DNA of 64,000 nt from Gymnopus androsaceus JB14 (lineage: Eukaryota; Basidiomycota; Agaricomycetes; Agaricales; Omphalotaceae). Location of the stretch: assembly GCA_009733575.1 (NCBI GenBank), contig ML769409.1, positions 115,867 through 179,866 of the forward strand, written 5' to 3'. The stretch's first letter is position 1; each line of letters opens with the position of its first letter. The position numbers and the translations under genes were made by a program. The notes beneath the pieces are model-generated. The model was not told the DNA's origin and did not search any database. It was given only the letters and a program-made list of their open reading frames with translations. Below, in pieces: positions 33,020 through 44,320 of this stretch.

Positions 33020-36000
33020 TGTGGGTGTTCGAGGAACTTAAAGTATCGAGTCCGGGGGCAAATTATGCCAATTCCAACGCGATACAAGGTCTTTCCACGC
33101 TCCTTCTGAAATGCTACGCAATTTTCTTCCTCGTATTGCCTAATGAAGAGCCCAAAAGACAATATTAAATCTTATCCAGACTAATATTTGTTCATATACC
33201 TCGTCCCGAAGAAACTTGCGCTTCTCGCTGCGATATCGGCCGTAGAATTTCGAGGAATTCGTGGAGAAGAGCACTCGGTGAAAGCCCAGCTTGAAGTTCC
33301 AGAAAAAAGGAAAGAAAAGGAAAAGCAACGAGCGCTGGCAGTGGCCGGCGGCTGGATTGAGGAAGAGATCAAGAAGAGATGCAATTGCTGATTAGTCATA
33401 TGCTCAAATAAGGTCTGAATTGAAATCAGAACGGAGATATCGATGCGACCCATACATACACCGACGAACCGTACTCGCCTGCATGACTCCCCTTCACCAA
33501 GCTCAAATGCGGATAGGTATATTTTGCAAAGCACTCTCTATTTTCTCTCAGTCGGCGCTGGTCGCCATCAGCCGGGACCAAGACAGCGCCTGGCTAGTCC
33601 CGTGTACGGCCGGTCGCTACTATGCTACTTACACAATATTTTAAATTTACAGATAATTATGCTCGTATGAAGACTTACGTCCACATGCTCGCGACGGAGG
33701 GACCCGCCGGAATCTCCGCTTGAGGTTTTTAACGCGTCTAGTCGTTTTGATTTGTCACGTTTCGCTCACCAATGGTACAGTTCATTTCGTATCAAGTTGG
33801 ACTCTACCCCTTGACATTGTTCTTCCGTTAAATTCTCTGTACTTGGTCGAAACAGTGATACAGTTCAATTCTGCTTCGGAATTCCAAATTCACTCAAATG
33901 AACTTTCGGCTAAAACCTGGCTACGACGGAGGAGACACTGAGACAGCTGCCTGGAGACAGTTTGAATCGAGTCTACCCTAAACAAGATTTATTGGTGAAA
34001 TTTCTACGCCTTCTGTCCGCCTCCCAACACTATCGTTAAACTGACAACAATTCATTGTACCGCACCGGCGAGAGCTCGCTGCTCGGGGAAATCCATCTTC
34101 ATAGGGTCAAGTATGGCGCGACGCAGCTCTTGTTCTACCTGGTTTCTAAAGTTCTATTCGTCCCAGTCGCAAGTGGGCTGTTCGCTTGGCCTAGCCTATG
34201 CTCTACTTACTCTCCGATGCTTGCTTCCGACTCTGTCAAAGGCAGTCATATATGTCACCGCAGTGTCTATACATATATTAAACTGGATATCTAAAAGTTC
34301 GAGCGCTCAATAATATCAAGGGTTGCTCACTTGACAGCCACCATGGGATAGCGGGGGTTAGGAAGACCCGTATCATTGCCTAGTTCCCTTCAACTTTGAA
34401 AATTTGTCAATCTCGCAGTCATGAAGACTATCGATAAGTACAATCATTTAATAAATCTTTTGCGCTCAATTATCCAAAAAGAGACAGTTAGCCTCACGGA
34501 CAGTTACCCGGAATGCGGATCTAGAGATCCGAGCTACTGATAAAAGGAAACCTCACGGGTGGTCCGTTAGTTCTTCAGTCTCAGGCTCTCTATACCGTGG
34601 GTGTATGCTTCAATCTGAGAATATATCTCTAGCATCGCCTGCACTTGGGGGACAACTTAATTTGGTACTACTCACTCTCGATACCTGCGCGGGATGTGCA
34701 AGTAAATCGAGCTCCTCTTTCAACTCTTCTGCACTCCTAAGACATCGGAGCAAAGACTTGAGGTAAGAAGAGTCACCCGCCGCGCTCGGAAACGGAAAGC
34801 CAAGGTTATTATACCCTCCGAGGCCCTTCTTGGTGGCTCCTTAGCTGAAATTTAATCTGTTCTTGCCTACAATTGTCCCCAAGGTTCAAGGAAAACGGTG
34901 TCAAGGATGCGTTTTTGAACGAATCCACTCAAACACCGTACCGAGACTCGGGATTGCTAGGTTCGTGATTAAGGGATAGGAACCGGATTCGATATACATA
35001 GGGGAGGCAGTCCCTATGAGTTTATATATGACCAATCTCTTGGAATCCAATTAGAGTGCCTTACATCGCGGAAGCACTATTTCAGCTTAACGAAATGAAC
35101 TTCGCGGCGCCACTTCCGCGACCAAGTAAGTAAATAGGGCGGCGTCAAAGCAGGCCCCCGAAAAGTCAGACGATAAGTAGTATTGAGGACAGCAAAAATA
35201 GCGTGTAGGGATGGGATTTTCGCTCTTTTGCGTCCAGGTACATTCACTAAAGCCAAGGCAGGCATAAGCTTATTCGGACTAGTTCTTACTAGTCTTGATA
35301 TGTCGCAGGATGATACTTGATAAGTCGAACCATTCCCGTAGATTTACGTGCGCTTCTAATGTTAATGATGCAACAGGATTGAAGTCGAAGTCCCATCCAC
35401 GTCCTTTTAACTTATCGGTGGAAATACCAATATATCATTATCGACCAATACTTACCTTGAGTACCATTCGTCATTAATCATTCGTAATTCGTCGCGGCCT
35501 TTACTGGAGTAAAATCAACTGCTCAAGTGCGGAAAGAAAAGAAGAGGATACTAGTACTTAATGATGACTTGAGCACAAGGCGAACGGACTCGTACCATTT
35601 AATCTTCGTTGTAGATGTGAATGCGCAGCCACTGTTTGCCTTACTGTTTTGCCTTCCGAGAGAATCTCACTGTACTAATTCTATGGCCCAGGCCACGGAA
35701 ATTGGAAGGAGCAGATCCAGGTCCCGTAGGCCTGGACAAGCGAACGTTCAATAGAAGAACAAAATAGAGAATACAAAATGAATTTGCCGGTAACTTGAAG
35801 CTCCAATGTCCCGATTGGATTTGCGTGTAAACATCCATAAATGCTAGGAGGAAACTCGAGGTAGTGAGAGAAAAGACTGGGACTGAGATGAGATATTTAA
35901 AGATAGTTCGCTTGACACAACGGCGGTATGAGACAAGGACCCTACCAAAGGGTGCTCAAAACCTGGGAGGGTGTTCTCAAGATGAAGAGACACTCCCCAA

Positions 36001-36470
36001 AGATTGGACTGTAGAAAGCAGGGTTTTAGTGGGTATTACAGGAGGGCATTTTGGAGAAGAGGTAAGTGGTGTAGGTTGAAGAGAAAAGCCCTCCGTAATA
36101 TGTGAATCCCACACTCAGTGCATAAAAGCATTTCCTCGCGGAGACATAAAAAAAGTTTGATATGATTATTTGTTCTAACCAACACAAGGTCAATGTTCCT
36201 TGTATAAACTAGCGCGGACCAGAGAGACGACATGTCGGCTGCCGAGGTCCATACAAAGCGCCTCCAAAAAAAAAAAGGATAGTTCGCTTGAATAGATTCC
36301 AGACTTGACGTTGAACCCTGGGTGATTCAGTCATAGCTTTCAATTTGCCAAATCCTTTCTAAAGGTTTGGGTAACTGAGTCGTAGACCTTGTCCATCAAC
36401 AGTCGCGGTATAGATAGCTTTATTGTCCAAGAACACCCAAGGCCGGTACAATACTGGTACAAAACACCAG
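33020..36470. other. Long intergenic stretch, about 3.4 kb
   Basis: Upstream of the HSF-like gene. 33020-33540 is probably its promoter and 5' leader. From 33700 to 36300 I see no tRNA, no recognisable protein and no clear transposon ends. Short frames (for example minus-strand 35077-35265) have no family resemblance. A run of 12 A lies near 36267. This may be degraded repeat sequence. Confidence 0.4.
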
Positions 36471-37433
36471 TCAAGGCAAACGTATATCTCTGAAGTTCCT
36501 TCTCGGGAACATCCCAGCCTGCGGGTGATTCGTCCTATCGCGGGGCTGAGCCAAAATCTCTCTCGAACGCTGAGCATGAGGATGATCATCCCCAAACTCC
36601 GCTGCACGATTCTCATACGCAACTCTTGCCCAATACTCACAAGACTCCCAATCCGAATGACCAGCACAGAGCGCCGCTGCATCTGTAGCAAAATCATCTG
36701 CATCTCCGAGGTATCCATCCTCTCTCATAAGAGTGATCGCCTTCACCACTGAGATTAGCGCTGTCCTTCCATCCGTTAGCCTAGGTAACGTATCCCAGAT
36801 CTTGCCGATCTCTTGTCTACGCTGATCGCTCTGCTGGTAGTTCAAATCATCACAAGCTACACACTCGCAGCAGAAGCGATATTTGGAAAGAAGGGTTTGG
36901 CGTCTTATAGCGTGAGGACTCCCGTAGACATTTCTGCTTTGGAGGTACGATACAAATATCTCCTCTCCTTCAGCGATATCAGTTAACGCACTAATCCGTT
37001 CTTGCTTCAACGGTTCATGATAGGTGTACCGCGCATTAGGAGAACAAGAATGATTGAACCTAGACGCATTAAACACCACGCCGCTTTGGGGAAAAGCATT
37101 GGTATTGTATATTCCGAGGAAAATACCGTCTTTCGGATGAACGTTTCGAAGCAAGAGACAGCGAGAGAGGTCGCGAGGAGATAGCTGTTGGAAGCCCATA
37201 AACACGTTTTTCGGAAGCAGGTCATCGACGGAGACCAGTGGTGTCTCTACAAGGATACGTTCTCCGCGACGAAGAGGCTTCAGTGCAAATGCGCCTAATC
37301 CCTTGTCGCCTGATGATCGGATTTCGTATACAGCACCGGGTTCGTTTATCCCCAGATCGAGCGTCTCGGAAAGAAGAGTCGCAAGATCAGCGGTGTCATC
37401 GTCAGGGATACTTTCACTAAGGTTCGAATTCAT
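36471..37433 (-). CDS. SET-domain protein (SMYD/SET5-like)
   Basis: One open frame of 320 residues. The SET core is visible: YEIRSSGDKGLGAFALKPL (N-SET), RGERILVETPLV, the catalytic NHSC-type motif FNASRFNHSCSPNARY, the region ALTDIAEGEEIFVSYL, and a post-SET cysteine cluster YRFCCECVACDD. This arrangement fits lysine methyltransferases of the SMYD/SET5 kind or fungal SET proteins of unknown target. The C-terminal part is helical (DFATDAAALCAGHSDWESCEYW) and TPR-like. The start ATG overlaps the last 17 nt of the upstream TPR gene in another frame, so the two could be one fused gene. Confidence 0.85.
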   Translation of the reverse strand: MNSNLSESIPDDDTADLATLLSETLDLGINEPGAVYEIRSSGDKGLGAFALKPLRRGERILVETPLVSVDDLLPKNVFMGFQQLSPRDLSRCLLLRNVHPKDGIFLGIYNTNAFPQSGVVFNASRFNHSCSPNARYTYHEPLKQERISALTDIAEGEEIFVSYLQSRNVYGSPHAIRRQTLLSKYRFCCECVACDDLNYQQSDQRRQEIGKIWDTLPRLTDGRTALISVVKAITLMREDGYLGDADDFATDAAALCAGHSDWESCEYWARVAYENRAAEFGDDHPHAQRSREILAQPRDRTNHPQAGMFPRRNFRDIRLP

Positions 37434-38051
37434 GGAAGCGAGCTGCAGTCTTTTCAGCCTCGGGCTGAGCAGTTTTGGGAGAACCTCCGTTCAGTAAGAA
37501 CGCGTCGAGGTCTAGTAAGAACGATGATTAATTATATAACGCGCTGAGGAAGACTTGGCACACCTTCTTTGGCCCCAGATATGTCGTGCAGCTCCCTCCT
37601 AGCTTGACAGCGTCTGAAATACGCCTTGGCTTTGTGAACAGTCTCCTTACACAGTTCCAAAGCTTTCGAAGCATCTTTGACGGCGTCCGACCATCTATAA
37701 ACCAAGGAAATCAGTCGGGAAGGAAGGAAGGAAGATTTATCACACGGTAAGAAGACCTGTGAACAGACTACGAGCTCGTAGCCGACGCAGTCGCTGCTAC
37801 AGATCGCTCGGGAATAGTAGAACAGAAACACAGACCGTCGCAATCGGAGATTCGCCAAAGATCGATTCAAATGATAGATTCCATTATTTGGATCGACATC
37901 GCTGATATAAGAGTAAAGCGAAAGTGCAACGATGAAATCGTTTTTATTGAAAGCTTCATCGGCCTGTGGGTCGTGAATTTGTGAATGCGGGATCCAGAAT
38001 GTGAACTGGGCTTACTTTGGCCTTGATGATATCAATCGCAGGATCTTTCAT
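37417..38051 (-). CDS. Small TPR protein, overlapping the SET gene
   Basis: Four exons (38016-38051, 37836-37963, 37564-37694, 37417-37511) join to 129 residues: MKDPAIDIIKAK-ADEAFNK, then YSYISDVDPNNGIYHLNRSL, then WSDAVKDASKALELCKETVHK and AKAYFRRCQARRELHDISGAKED, a standard run of TPR helix pairs. The stop TAG at 37417-37419 lies 17 nt inside the SET reading frame. TPR segments commonly precede SET domains in fungal proteins of this type, so the boundary may be an annotation artefact or a frame change near 37420-37510. Confidence 0.72.
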
Positions 38052-38491
38052 ATCACTGTCAGTCTTTGGTGGGTGAAGATACGTTCGAACTCTGGAGCTA
38101 AGCCTTATATTAGGGAGCGGATTAGGTTTGCGTCGTGTTTCTACACGCCCCTCCATGAGTCAGGTAATTGAGTGCGCTTTTTGGAAACAGCCGTGACTGT
38201 AACCTTAGTTGTAATACATTATACAAAAGTCGAGTACTGAGTTTAGTCAGCGTTGGCATGGTCTAGGACGGGCAGGCAGCTTACTGAAAGGAGAAAGTTC
38301 CAAACAAAGTTCGGGATGATTGCAGCCAGGCACCAAGTAGTCAACAGTTGTGTGTATTAGTGAGGCAAGCGGATAGTTTACACAGGTAATTTACAGAGGG
38401 GACCAGTGAGATGTTGGTCCACAACACGGACGGATGACGCTAAGGAAGGATTGAGGTCCATGGGTGTGTGAAAGAGAAGGAGAAGAGGATA
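38052..38491. other. Intergenic
   Basis: Spacer between two minus-strand genes. It holds the TPR gene promoter and the 3' end of the coiled-coil gene. An in-frame extension upstream of the TPR start is possible to about 38156. Confidence 0.4.
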
Positions 38492-39391
38492 TTATGAGAT
38501 AGGAATCCGTCCACCGCCTTCTCGAGGGAGATAATTGGGGTTGAGTTCTTGTTCCGGCTACAAGGGCAAGTTATTGTTCAAGTCCGGTTACATGAGCGAC
38601 ATATTAAGACACACCTCCATGGAGTAGCGCCGTGAACGATTCGCCGTGTTCCCGTTTGTCTTTCCATTTGTTTGCGGATGTCTGGACCGAGAGTTGTCGT
38701 GTTGCGTAGACTGGTCCCGGGGAACAAGCTGCATAGGTATAGAAACTTGGTCTCTTTGGGAATCCATATCAACCTCCATGCCGTGAGCCCGGTCGTAGTA
38801 CACTTCTCGCTCAGCAGATCTTTCCATATAGACTGAAGGTGGCGGGGGAGTTGTGGGCATCAAGGCTTCGAGGAGCAGACTAAAAACGAATGGCTGGTGA
38901 GAGGGAGGGTATTGAATATTCGCGCAACGAACTCTATTTCCTCCTGCATCTTTTTCATCTTTGCATTAGCAGTGTCCAAATCTCGATGATAGGTTTGTTG
39001 CAGCTGGATTGCGCCTCAGAACAAGCACAATAACAAAAAGACCAGCAGCACTCACCGCTACGACATGCTCATATTTATCCCGCAAGGCTGTGAACCTAGA
39101 TATCATGGTTTCGGTCTTAAAAAATCGTCTTCTGTAGCCCCCTCGAAGATGGAATTACACCAAAAGGACACGAACTTGTCTTTATAACGCGTGGTCCGTG
39201 AGGTCTAGAAGCAAAACAGGTTAGTCAAAAGGCGGAAGACGTAAAATGCAGAGCTTTGAGCTAACCTTGACGCCCTTCTCCTCGCCACCATGATTTCCCT
39301 TTTCCTTTCCACCTGGAGTATTGTCCTTTTCTTTCTCTTTATCACCAAGATTGATCCTCAGAGTACGCGGAGCTGAGGTGTTGGACTCCAT
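38492..39391 (-). CDS. Coiled-coil protein of unknown function
   Basis: Starts MESNTSAPRTLRINLGDKEK, followed by a Lys/Glu/Gly-rich stretch and TSRTTRYKDKF-TETMISRFTALRDKYEHVVA, then a coiled coil LQQTYHRDLDTANAKMKKMQ. A later exon has LLEALMPTTPPPPSVYMERS and an Arg/Asp-rich part with NGKTNGNTANRSRRYSME. The last exon is PEQELNPNYLPREGGGRIPIS with the stop at 38492-38494. I do not recognise the family. Basic patches and coiled coil would suit a nuclear complex subunit, but that is a guess. The junction near 38880-38930 is uncertain. Confidence 0.6.
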
Positions 39392-39915
39392 TCTGCTTGC
39401 CAGAGAGAGAGGAATTATGGAGAATCAGAAAAAATAAAGTAATGGAAAGAGCTTTAGAAGCGTTTTGTCGTGATCGCTTTTGGAAAAAGTTCACGTAATT
39501 TTGATCTATCCATTCTTCTTCAATTCATTCAAGTCCAAAACTAGAAATTCAGCCTGCTCGGGAACGGCGGAAGACAACTTGAAGATCCGTCAACAATCGC
39601 TCTCCTAAACCAAATAAAGTCACACTGGACAAGACTCAAACCACTCCCTGCTGAGAATGATGCGGAATCACTTTGTCAGAAATCAAGCAAGGCGTCACTA
39701 CAGAAGCTGCTGAATCCAGAGGACCAGCTCTCACACAGCCAAATCAGGACCACACCGCACGTCTCTCCATTCCTCAAGCTGATTATATTCTTCATTCTTC
39801 CCTTCCTTTTTTCCGTTCCTCACGGTCGGCCCCCATTCACTTCGTGAAAGATATTAGATAAGTTCGAGAATAAAAGACTTCAATCGCTAACTATTGCCCT
39901 CAATACTTCCCTCTC
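39392..39915. promoter_or_regulatory. Divergent intergenic region, coiled-coil gene/SDR
   Basis: About 520 bp between two divergently transcribed genes, so it should hold both promoters. No individual element could be assigned. Confidence 0.45.
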
Positions 39916-41244
39916 ATGTCTTCTTTACAAGGAGATACCGCTTTTATCACTGGAGCAGCATCAGGTCTGTTAAACTAGAACAATAACCCTCAGCTGCTAA
40001 CACCAATGGATCTTATTGTTGAACAGGATTTGGACTAGCCCTAGCAAAGGAGCTTGTTTCGAAAGGGTGGGTCTCGAGAGTGGTTTTTCTAGCTGCTCGA
40101 CAAGCTCACGGCTGGTCTTTCCTTCCAGCGCGAGAGTTATCATGGTCGATATAAATGATTGTAGTGGCGTAACATCCGAGTTGAACACGAAAGCTGGTGA
40201 AATGTAGGTTCATGAACGTGAAAGTTTACCCTCTTCTGACTTGGACTTCTTTCAGTGTTGCTATCGCAAAGAAGGTCGATACTACTTCTTGGGAGGCGCA
40301 ACTTGCTGCCTATGAAGCTGGGAAAGAAGCCTTTGGGCGTGTCGACTACTGTAAGTAGGCGTATCCATCCTTGCCTTCCGTCACACCTACCGACACATTC
40401 CAGTCTTTGCCAACGCAGGAATCGCCGAACATCCTTGGCTCCCAACCTTCAACGTATCAACCGCCACCGAGCGTCCCATAACCAAGCCCAACACACGCAC
40501 CTTGGATGTCAATCTCACAGGACAACTCTATACCGCAGCTCTCGCTTTACAAGTCTTTGAACGTCAGGGTCTAAACAGGCATGGGTTCAGAGGGAAACTC
40601 GTTATGACTGCATCGGTGTATAGTTTTTTCCCGAGCATCGTTATGCCAATGTATGCTGCTTCGAAGGCGGCGGTAGTGCATTTTATGAGGACCGCGGCGA
40701 GCATGTATGCAGGGAAAGATGTTACGGTCAATTGTAGTAAGTTGGTTCCTCAAATCTGAAAAATTTCTCCAGCTCAACGTTCAACAGTCGCACCTAGTAT
40801 TTTCGGTGAGGTGTATTCCTCAATAGTTATTGTTTCCGTTCTCACCTTGCCATTGTATCTATTCATTAGCCACCAATATCTTACCTTCGAAAGAGTTTAT
40901 AGCTCGTTTTCGCTGAACGTGACTTGGGCCCCATCGAACTGGTTGTCGAGCAATTCCTGGTGAGTGAAAAATAGAGATTATGATGTTGTGACTACGTCCT
41001 TACTCATCTCTCCTACTCCTAGTCTCTTTTAGGAGACAACAAAGATACTGGTCGTGCTATTGTGATTAGTGGAACAGAAGTATGGGACCAACCGAAGGAT
41101 ACTTACAAGTATGAGCTTTGCAAGTCGGCCATTGATACGGTAGAGTCGACGCTTGCAGAGCTTTTTCGCGTCAATGTAATCTATAATCGGAAGACTGTTT
41201 GCTTTAATATCACATTTGAAGCTAGCGGCGTTGGCGTTCATTGA
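39916..41244 (+). CDS. Short-chain dehydrogenase/reductase (15-PGDH-like)
   Basis: Starts MSSLQGDTAFITGAASG-FGLALAKEL, the glycine-rich NAD(P)-binding motif TGxxxGxG split by the first intron. Then come ARVIMVDIND, the FANAGIAEHPWL (NAG) motif, TLDVNLTGQLYTAALAL, the active-site region LVMTASVYSFFPSIVMPMYAASKAAVVHF (Ser...Tyr-xxx-Lys, YAASK), and VTVNC-IAPSIF-ATNILPSKEFIARF. Just after this the frame must change by one base (TTTTCGCTGAACG near 40907-40915) to reach ERDLGPIELVVEQFL. The C-terminus reads LLGDNKDTGRAIVISGTEVWDQPKDTYKYEL. It probably oxidises or reduces a small alcohol or ketone; the substrate is not known. Confidence 0.82.
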
Positions 41245-41387
41245 GCAAAAAAATGATACAACGGAGGTAGGGACGTTTTGGAAGCTATCGAAGAAGCAAA
41301 GTCAGTGAGTCTCAAATGCCCAATAATACTTAACGCAGAAATAACGACCACTCGCTTTGGTCCTCCGTAATCGTCCCAACAACACAA

Positions 41388-41493
41388 CATCAGCAAAACC
41401 TGGACGATCAGCAATGCATTTTTTGCGTCTCTGGAGCAGGGTTGCTCTTCAGAGCTCTGGAGAGCCTTGGAGAACCCAGGTTTTACTGCATGA
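41388..41493. mobile_element. Foldback/MITE-like element, copy 2 (106 bp)
   Basis: Ends CATCAGCAAAACCTGG and CCAGGTTTTACTGCATG are imperfect inverted repeats and match the ends of the element at 2070-2247. The interior again has CTCTGGAGAGC-type palindromic units. The same position in the duplicated unit (44369-44390) lacks the element: CACACAAC is followed at once by CTGGCATAAAACCC. Confidence 0.65.
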
Positions 41494-42066
41494 ACCGATA
41501 AAAACCCATCCTACATCGACTCTCGGATTGTCCATCGTCTCTGCACTGTGAAAAACCGCTCGCAAAACCGAATCCGTCAAGGTTGCTGAGCAATTGTGCC
41601 AGGCTGGTGGAGCGACGAGAAGGGGGGGATGGACTGAAACTGCCACTTCGCATAGGTGCTCGTAGCAAGTTATTGTCTTATCAGTACTTACTGTAAGGCG
41701 CATAGAGGCTCATCGATTCTACAATTGAGGAAATGAGAAAATTGCTGAGTAAATAAAGATTGAATTATCGATTAACTGCAGGAGTATATTTCCAGTGCAG
41801 TCTATCAAGATAATGACTACTAGCAAAGTGAAAGAAAAAAAAACTCGATTCAAACATATTCAGTTACATATTCAATTAGAGAGCATAGACAATTTGATTA
41901 CTCGACAATACTTCTCCACTGAACCCGCTCAGCTAGTACAACGCGCCGAGGCAAATACTGCCGCAATCGAACCCATCCTCCGTCAGCCAAATTTGGTACT
42001 GTGACGCGGCGATCGCTTGAAGCTCTAGCCAATAATCCGAGTAATCTGCGGACTGTGCCAGACCTG

Positions 42067-42730
42067 TCAGTGCTGATGTTCCGAAACATGAGCAGAACCT
42101 ACCGGAGCGGCGTTTGCCAAAATGCCCAAAAATACATTATTTTGTCGGTAGAGACCTCCGACCCAGTGACAGAACATGGTGAAGAGAAGTTCGTTGCCGT
42201 TCACGCTCTCGAAAAATGCTTGTGAACTCTGCAAGAAGTTGAGGTTAACAAGGATGTCTTGTTGGGTGGACGGGACGTAGGTAGTGTTGAGAGTCGCCGC
42301 TTCAGATGCACTGAATCGCACGGGACTCACGCCAGGTGTGATTAGGGGTATTGACTACAAAGAGGTAAAGAACGGAGGCCTAGGTACCGCGACTACGGAG
42401 CTCACAACTAGCTGGATGATCGCCGCATCAAACGCATCGCTGCAGCTTTTTATGTGTGCTGCGATTCCCTGTGACACGAGTCAGTATTGGACATCATAAA
42501 GTGCCCGCGTAGCCTACCTCCAACTCCGTGATATTTGGGGGGAACGGCCCCTCATATGAATCCTTCGAGAAGACAATGGCGGCATTTTGGAGAGTAACCT
42601 GCGTCGCAAAAAAGCTGGAGATGTCACGGCGCTCTAATGTTCCGGCGGCGAGAGGATTCGCATTCGCCCTCCCACAGAACGAGCCAATCTGAATGGTGGC
42701 GAGCATGATTATACCGACAAATTTGACCAT
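42067..42730 (-). CDS. HsbA-like secreted cell-surface protein, copy 1
   Basis: Three exons (42518-42730, 42388-42468, 42067-42354) give 193 residues. A signal peptide (MVKFVGIIMLATIQIGSF...ANANP) is followed by a dibasic site LERR, then DISSFFATQVTLQNAAIVF, GIAAHIKSCSDAFDAAIIQL, SASEAATLNTTYVPSTQQD and LVNLNFLQSSQAFFESVNG...NVFLGILANAAPV. The helical spacing resembles hydrophobic surface binding protein A (HsbA), a secreted fungal galactomannoprotein-type family. The C-terminal dozen residues may be altered by an additional intron starting at GTAGG near 42099. A paralogue lies at 45337-45994. Confidence 0.75.
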
Positions 42731-43147
42731 GATGCTCGCAGAGGGGGATCCTGTAGATAATTGGGGGCACAGGACAGCTTATAAAGAGAGACAACATTCA
42801 CGGAAAATTAGGGAACAATTTGTTCTAGATACATATTTAGATGAATGTCGTAGTACCTGAAAGTGCTCTCAAGATGACAGTTGTCTACGTACTGATTGGC
42901 ATATTCGCCTCAGCTGGGCCATGCATTAATGCAGCCTGAAAAAATAATATAGGTATGGTTTGACCTCAACTAGTATCTGGAAATCAAAAGCGTTAAGTAC
43001 CTGAATCTGGGTTTGCTATGAGTTCGCGCAAGTGAGCACCGGCATATGTCCCGATTGACTCAAATTTCAACCAAGACAAATGATGGACATATTTCAGGTC
43101 GGATGGTTCTGAGGAGAATCAAGGGCCTAGAAGGCTGAATCTTCATC

Positions 43148-43497
43148 AAGGCTTTGTCCGAAATAGCGTGCTTGTAGGGCGCGATTTTGGCGATTGTCCT
43201 GTCCAAAGTAGCGTACTGAACCCAAAATCTCAGCTCTTTGTCCGAGGATAGCGCACTTTGAAGCTGGCACGTCAGCGCCGAACTAAATCTTTTGAGCCTG
43301 GTGAACTTCGAGAAGCAGCAGATTGCCTAGTGCCTCTTGAATTTTAGTAGTTTATTAGTTATCGTGGACGTACAAAGTGCTTTAGCATATCCAGCGACCT
43401 GTACGAGCTCTCCCCCTAAATGCGATTTTCTTTTTGTGATTTTGACCATCCCTGTCCAAAATAGCGTACTTTAGGCCACTTGACTGGACAAAGCCTT
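43148..43497. mobile_element. MITE-like element with internal repeats (350 bp)
   Basis: Inverted ends AAGGCTTTGTCC / GGACAAAGCCTT bound a non-coding segment. Inside, a unit of the type TGTCC-AAA-TAGCGTACTT occurs at least four times in varied form (near 43155, 43200, 43239 and 43453). The element is absent from the matching place in duplication unit 2 (around 46440-46480). Flanking bases on both sides are similar (GAGAATCAAGGGCCT and GAGATTCAGGGCCT), so the exact target duplication is unclear. Confidence 0.6.
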
Positions 43498-43747
43498 GGT
43501 GGAGATTCAGGGCCTGGGGAAGATTGGGACTTGGGACATTGATCTTTATTCTAGTTTAATACCTGATGTACTGTACTTTGTCTGGATTGGCCTCGTCGCC
43601 TACCCATTCCATGTTGGGTCAATCTATATCTCTATCTACTTCATACCCAATGTCAAACAGACGCGTATCGTATGTTCAACAAGTGTCAGCTAGCCGAGCA
43701 AGCACCACGAAATAGAAGGGTGCATGAAATATATTATCACTTCGATG

Positions 43748-43779
<32 letters not shown>
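43748..43779. repeat. GATA microsatellite (8 units)
   Basis: An uninterrupted run of GATA units. Likely length-variable between strains. Confidence 0.95.
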
Positions 43780-44320
43780 TACAGCATGGTCCCGTTGCGG
43801 AACTGCCGGAGGCGATGGGGATTGTAACTAGTACATGGTAAATGATTTACTAGCTACCGGTGTGCTACGAGTCCCTCCCTCAACCGCCCTCCCAATTGCT
43901 CCTAAATAAGCTCAGCCCGCATTGGAGAAGGTAGATTTTCAGCACAATGGGAGAAGCATACAAAAGCAAAATAAGCATACTGTAAAATAATAGAACTTGA
44001 AGCTCAGTGCACCATGTTCAATCGTCTAAATAAAATAAAACCATGAAAAATTGGCAGCAATAGATGAGACATGCTATACGGCCCTTAACAGAAGAGTTGA
44101 ACATGATTGAATCAGGAAGTTGAGACCTGACTCGGGAAGGCAGTATAGTTGGGTCTCGGGAAGGCAGTATCGTTGGGTCTCGTTCCAGTGTTCATATATA
44201 TGATCGAAAACAAATTTTGCCGTGAGTGGGACTTTCCATTCGAAGATGATATGGGCGGGTAGAACAACCGGCGGATCCGAATGAGCAATGAACCTATCGA
44301 AGAAAATACCCCGTAATAAT
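43780..44320. other. Spacer between duplication units
   Basis: AT-rich, no gene seen. A 20-bp direct repeat (TCGGGAAGGCAGTAT...TTGGGTC) occurs twice at 44136-44180. Confidence 0.45.

Larger units (their letters stand above)
41335..43705. repeat. Tandem segmental duplication, unit 1
   Basis: From TAACGCAGAAATAACGACCA to the block AACAAGTGTCAGCTAGCCG this unit aligns with 44321-46540 in the same orientation. It contains the HsbA-like gene at 42067-42730, its upstream region, and two insertions missing from unit 2: the foldback element at 41388-41493 and the MITE-like element at 43148-43497. Coding parts are the best conserved. Confidence 0.85.

Noticed and set aside
33240..33320. Heat shock elements in the HSF promoter (autoregulation)
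   Set aside because: GAA and TTC units occur, but the spacing departs from nGAAnnTTCn except for one two-unit match, which is expected by chance.
36471..41244. A functional SET/TPR/SDR gene cluster
   Set aside because: The genes belong to unrelated families and lie at ordinary spacing; only the TPR-SET overlap is unusual.
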